Shown: in pieces, positions 31,400 through 34,404 of the stretch
Position numbering within the stretch: position 1 is the first letter of the stretch
Layout of the letters: each line of letters opens with the position of its first letter
Assembly: GCA_002413355.1 (NCBI GenBank)
Contig: DHWV01000038.1
Coordinates: forward strand, 872-35,275
Direction of reading: 5' to 3'
From: Desulfobulbaceae bacterium UBA5173
GTDB lineage: Bacteria; Desulfobacterota; Desulfobulbia; Desulfobulbales; Desulfobulbaceae
Length of the DNA stretch: 34,404 bases
The notes under the pieces: generated by a model
Database searches by the model: none
What the model saw: the letters and a program-made list of their open reading frames with translations, nothing else
Told to the model about the DNA's origin: nothing
Made by a program: the position numbers and the translations under genes

Positions 31400-34024
31400 T
31401 CATACCCTGTCTGTGAATGTGTACTCGCCGTTGAGAAACGCCTCAGCATACTTCTCGGCATCCGTGTCGCTTTCCATGCAGACATCGAGCTGCCGGGTGT
31501 AGCCCACCAGCCTACCAAGGATGTCCAAAGCATACTGGGCATCGCGCTGCGGCAGGCGCGACAAGCGGGCCGTGACCAGATCGCCCTTGGTCTGCACATT
31601 GAACTCGAACTCTTTGAGGATGATCGCGATCATCGCTGCCCGCCTGGAGCGCTTGGTCATGTCGGTCACGCCGCCGAGGAAGCGGTAGTAGAGGTGATTG
31701 TTCTGCTCGGCCTCGCCGCAGTGCGCGTCAATGATATTGTAATGATACCCCAGCCGGAAGCAAAGGTTGACATAATTCGCACCGATGATGGCGATGTTGT
31801 GGCCGCTGTACTGCTCCGCCGCTTCCTCGCGCACAGGGCTGAACATGCTGTTCAGCAGGTCGCGGATGCCCACTGGCATGGGGTTGTTGTGCCATATCTC
31901 CGGGAAGAGCATCCCTTGCAGCACCGCCCGGAACGGCACCGAAGCGATGGCCTGATAGGGCACATCCCGCTCCGGCGCGTCTGGGGCTAAGCCGCCGCCG
32001 ATGTCAATCACCAGAATGCCGGTGGGAATGGGCAGCTTCATGGGGCGAACGATGCTGCCCTTGATTAGCCGCCGCTCGTCGCGGCCCAGATTGACCATCT
32101 CCTGCACTGCCGACTCGTGGGCAAAGCGGAGGATGTCATGGTAGGTGCGGCAGCCTTCGATGTTGAAGTTCTGCATCATCGGATCCACCAGATGCAGCTC
32201 CGAGGCTGTCTTCAGGATGCGGCGGAGCAGGCGGAACTCTCTGCTCACCATGATGTTGACGTTGGACGAGGCGTGATAGACCAACAGCTCCTCGATCTTG
32301 CCCCGGTAGATGCGCCGGTCTTCTGCATCCACGGTGATCAGCTCGCCCTCCGTGACCTTACCGAGGATGCTGCCAACATTGACGATGCAAGGCACCTGGA
32401 ATTCCCGGCAGATGGTCGCCATGTGGCTGACCGGTGTGCCGGTCTCGGTGATCACCGCAGAGGCGCGCTGAATGAAGCTGATGAGCCGGGAGGAATCCCG
32501 ACGGGTGATCAACACCGAGCCTTCCGGGAAGTCGCCGGTCTCGTCGGCCAGATTGACAATATGCACCGGCCCGGCAGCAATGCCCTGCTTGGCTACCTTG
32601 CCCTGCCCGGCGCAGATCAGCTCATGCTCTTCGAGGCGGACAGGCAGGGTCTGTTCCCGCGCCGGAGCGTTCAGCACCAGCGGTCGCGCTTGGAGAATAA
32701 AGAGCTGGCCTGCGTTGTCGATCGCCCACTCCACGTCCTGGGGTCGTTTGAACAGGGACTCCAGATGCAGGGCCTGGCTGCCGAGCCGGAGCAGTTCCTC
32801 ATCCGAGAGACAGGGCTGGCTGCGCAGCTCCTCGGCAATGGCCCGGCTGCTCAGGCCGCTGTCCGCAGCAGTGAACAGGCCCTGCTCCTTGTCTGCCACC
32901 TGCCGGGCCACAATGCTGATTGGCGGCCCTTTGCGGAGCTGGAAGGTGTCTGTGGGCGTGCCGCCTTCCACCACCGCCTCGCCCTGGCCCCAAGTAGCGA
33001 CCACCACCATCGTGTCGTGGGCAAGCTGCATGGTATCGACAGAAAAGACAATGCCGCTGGTGCGTGAATCAACCATCTGCTGGCAGACCACGGCAATGGC
33101 CATCTTGCCCTCATCCGGGAAAACGCGGCGGCGGTAGGCCACCGCCCCGGCGCAGAACAGGCTGGCCATCACCTCGCGGGCGGCGGTAAAAAGGGCCGCA
33201 GGCTGGGCTGGCACATTCAGCACGGAGGTGAACTGGCCGGCAAAGGAAAAGTCCATGTCCTCCTCTTGGGCCGAGCTGCGCACGGCGAGAAAGAGCGGCT
33301 TGTCCTCTTTGGGGAGATGGCGCACCGCTGCGGTGAGCGCATCGAGCAGGCCAGGCGGCGGCGCGGCGGCCTGCACCGCGCGTTCCATCTGCTGGCGCAG
33401 TGTGTCAAGAGCGGCCAGATCAGGCTCATGCGCGGCCATCAGTTCCTCAAAGGCAGTGAGCTGCTGCCGCAGGCCGTTGTGGTCAATCAGGTCGTTGTAC
33501 GCCCGTGCCGTGATGACAAAGCCGTCCGGCACGCGCAGTTGCGGGTCATGACGCATCTCAGCCAGATGCGCGGCCTTGCCGCCGACCAAAGCCCAGTTGC
33601 GGGGCCGTATCTCATCCAAGGTGAAGATCAGCGGCCCTTCCCGGTCTTCGCGGCCTGCCAGGGTCAGGCGCAGGTCTTCGCTCAGGCGGTCATGCACCTG
33701 CTGCAACCCGGAGTGACGGTCAGCGCAGAGCGCATTGACCGCTGTCACCGAGTCTTGCACCGCCGCGATGAGCTGCTCGGTCGAGGACTCGACGTAGCGC
33801 ATGTCAAAGAGGTAGTCGCCGCCCAGCTTCTCGCCGAGGTCGGCAATGATCTCCAAGGCTTGATTGTTGCTCGCCAGCACCTTCTGGAAGCGTTCAAAGA
33901 CGACACGCGGGCTGACCGGTGGCGTACTGCGGCCCGGCAGCAGCTTGCGCAGGGCTGCCCAGAGCTGGCTGAGTTCAGGCATGATCGTTCTCGGCTTGTT
34001 GATTATTAATTTCTGCGCCTGCAT
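31400..34024 (-). CDS. PEP-synthase/pyruvate-phosphate-dikinase-like protein with unknown C-terminal domain
   Basis: The product is 874 residues from ATG 34024; ATG 33982 (PELSQLWAALRKL) is an alternative. Residues 130-450 form a PEP-synthase-type ATP-grasp domain (ALVGGKAAHLAEM at 146-158, AVRSSAQEEDMDFSFAGQF at 247-265, DVEWAIDNAGQLFILQARP at 430-448). Residues 470-575 form the mobile phosphohistidine domain with H534 in TGTPVSHMATICREF. The usual C-terminal PEP-binding barrel is absent; residues 580-874 are unlike any domain I recognise. An N-terminal helical segment of about 125 residues precedes the ATP-grasp domain. It probably makes a phosphohistidine from ATP but passes it to something other than pyruvate. 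A CheY-like receiver follows at once. Confidence 0.88.
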   Translation of the reverse strand: MQAQKLIINKPRTIMPELSQLWAALRKLLPGRSTPPVSPRVVFERFQKVLASNNQALEIIADLGEKLGGDYLFDMRYVESSTEQLIAAVQDSVTAVNALCADRHSGLQQVHDRLSEDLRLTLAGREDREGPLIFTLDEIRPRNWALVGGKAAHLAEMRHDPQLRVPDGFVITARAYNDLIDHNGLRQQLTAFEELMAAHEPDLAALDTLRQQMERAVQAAAPPPGLLDALTAAVRHLPKEDKPLFLAVRSSAQEEDMDFSFAGQFTSVLNVPAQPAALFTAAREVMASLFCAGAVAYRRRVFPDEGKMAIAVVCQQMVDSRTSGIVFSVDTMQLAHDTMVVVATWGQGEAVVEGGTPTDTFQLRKGPPISIVARQVADKEQGLFTAADSGLSSRAIAEELRSQPCLSDEELLRLGSQALHLESLFKRPQDVEWAIDNAGQLFILQARPLVLNAPAREQTLPVRLEEHELICAGQGKVAKQGIAAGPVHIVNLADETGDFPEGSVLITRRDSSRLISFIQRASAVITETGTPVSHMATICREFQVPCIVNVGSILGKVTEGELITVDAEDRRIYRGKIEELLVYHASSNVNIMVSREFRLLRRILKTASELHLVDPMMQNFNIEGCRTYHDILRFAHESAVQEMVNLGRDERRLIKGSIVRPMKLPIPTGILVIDIGGGLAPDAPERDVPYQAIASVPFRAVLQGMLFPEIWHNNPMPVGIRDLLNSMFSPVREEAAEQYSGHNIAIIGANYVNLCFRLGYHYNIIDAHCGEAEQNNHLYYRFLGGVTDMTKRSRRAAMIAIILKEFEFNVQTKGDLVTARLSRLPQRDAQYALDILGRLVGYTRQLDVCMESDTDAEKYAEAFLNGEYTFTDRV

Positions 34025-34084
34025 GAACGCCCGGTCTGAGCCTCCTCGGACGACGGGTACCAGCAGGCGCAGGGCGTGTATCTT

Positions 34085-34116
<32 letters not shown>

Positions 34117-34130
34117 GCCGCGCTGCCCGT

Positions 34131-34161
34131 ACCAGAGTGCAACGGTTGGCCGCACTCTGGT
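34131..34161. repeat. 10-bp-stem hairpin
   Basis: ACCAGAGTGC (34131-34140) pairs exactly with GCACTCTGGT (34152-34161) across an 11-base loop. It lies between the 28-bp palindrome and the 24-bp-period array. No T-tract follows on either strand. Confidence 0.75.
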
Positions 34162-34194
34162 GGGAAGCAGAGAGATAGGCTCCTATGTCCCGCC

Positions 34195-34262
34195 GTTCAT
34201 GCAGACATGAACACTTGAGCTTATGCAGACATGAACGGGATAGCTCATGTCTGCATGAGCAT
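34195..34262. repeat. 24-bp-period array with ATGCAGACAT cores
   Basis: Cores begin at 34199, 34223 and 34247, exactly 24 bases apart. The first two read ATGCAGACATGAAC and the third is inverted (ATGTCTGCAT). The first copy extends to the palindrome GTTCATG-CAGA-CATGAAC. The ten-base core differs at one position from that of the 23-bp-period array at 17198-17352, so both arrays appear related. Confidence 0.75.
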
Positions 34263-34310
34263 CCGGCATGAGGAGGCTCAGGGCTAATTTGTAGATGCTG
34301 TTATGTTCTG

Positions 34311-34404
34311 TCAAGCAGCATGTAAAGCAGGGTTGAATATTTTTCCTGATTTAAGGACACCTGCGGCGACATGAACGAACTTGCGCATCATGGCGCAGAT
34401 GATG
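34311..34404 (-). CDS. IS110-family transposase, C-terminal end (partial)
   Basis: A minus-strand frame enters from the right window edge and stops at 34313-34311. The visible 30 residues include ICAMMRKFVHVAAGVLKSG followed by KIFNPALHAA, which resemble the C-terminus of IS110/IS116-type transposases (a Met-Arg-Lys helix, VLK, then a short F-x-P tail). The assignment rests on this short match only. If it is correct, the transposase gene and the rest of the element lie outside the window, and the non-coding sequence from 34310 leftwards would be one end of the element. Confidence 0.55.
   Translation of the reverse strand, partial: IICAMMRKFVHVAAGVLKSGKIFNPALHAA

Noticed and set aside
32117..33067. 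316-codon open frame on the plus strand opposite the PEP-synthase-like gene
   Set aside because: It is an antisense shadow of the ATP-grasp and phosphohistidine domains.

Overview
The window looks like a piece of the chromosome of a dissimilatory sulfur-metabolising bacterium of the Desulfobacterota, most likely the Desulfobulbales (Desulfobulbus or cable-bacterium relatives). The main reason is a complete dsrA-dsrB-dsrD locus, supported by siroheme/heme genes (a SirC-like dehydrogenase, a CcsA/HemX protein, hemA), a CGGC-domain cysteine protein and a BadF-type ATPase. The lineage is an inference from gene content; no rRNA or tRNA gene was seen. Most genes are GC-rich; two stretches (about 2.6-3.5 kb and 6.3-7.6 kb) are clearly more AT-rich and look acquired.

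Left part (1-7.4 kb): a permease cut by the window edge, a GlcD-type FAD-linked oxidase, a PseH-like acetyltransferase, pgsA, a small secreted protein, a XerD-type recombinase, rpsU with a good sigma70-type promoter, and an AT-rich membrane protein. Two 116-bp copies of a short inverted-repeat element (MITE-like) lie in this part in opposite orientations, one just after the oxidase stop codon and one just before the AT-rich membrane protein.

Middle part (7.5-17 kb): phosphoglucomutase and prolyl-tRNA synthetase converge. The dsr locus then reads rightward: dsrA, dsrB, a 13-bp hairpin, dsrD, a strong intrinsic terminator, and a second diverged dsrD. radA and gatC follow.

Tetrapyrrole and signalling part (16.3-28.4 kb): SirC-like dehydrogenase, a 23-bp-period tandem array, CcsA/HemX and hemA, then three tightly coupled genes (an unknown Cys-containing protein, a Tat-exported solute-binding protein and a histidine kinase). 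After these come a lipoprotein of the adenosine deaminase family, a CGGC protein, an unknown Cys-rich protein, a BadF-type ATPase and a PhoR-like kinase. DsrAB carries siroheme, so the nearby HemA and SirC-like genes plausibly supply its cofactor. Both kinases lack an adjacent same-strand response regulator.

Right part (28.3-34.4 kb, minus strand): a small acidic protein overlapping the end of the PhoR-like kinase, a 599-residue lipoprotein, and a two-gene unit of a PEP-synthase-like protein with an unrecognised C-terminal domain plus a CheY-like receiver. The last 380 bases are a repeat-rich intergenic region (perfect 28-bp palindrome, 10-bp-stem hairpin, 24-bp-period array) running into the 3' end of an IS110-like transposase gene cut by the window edge.
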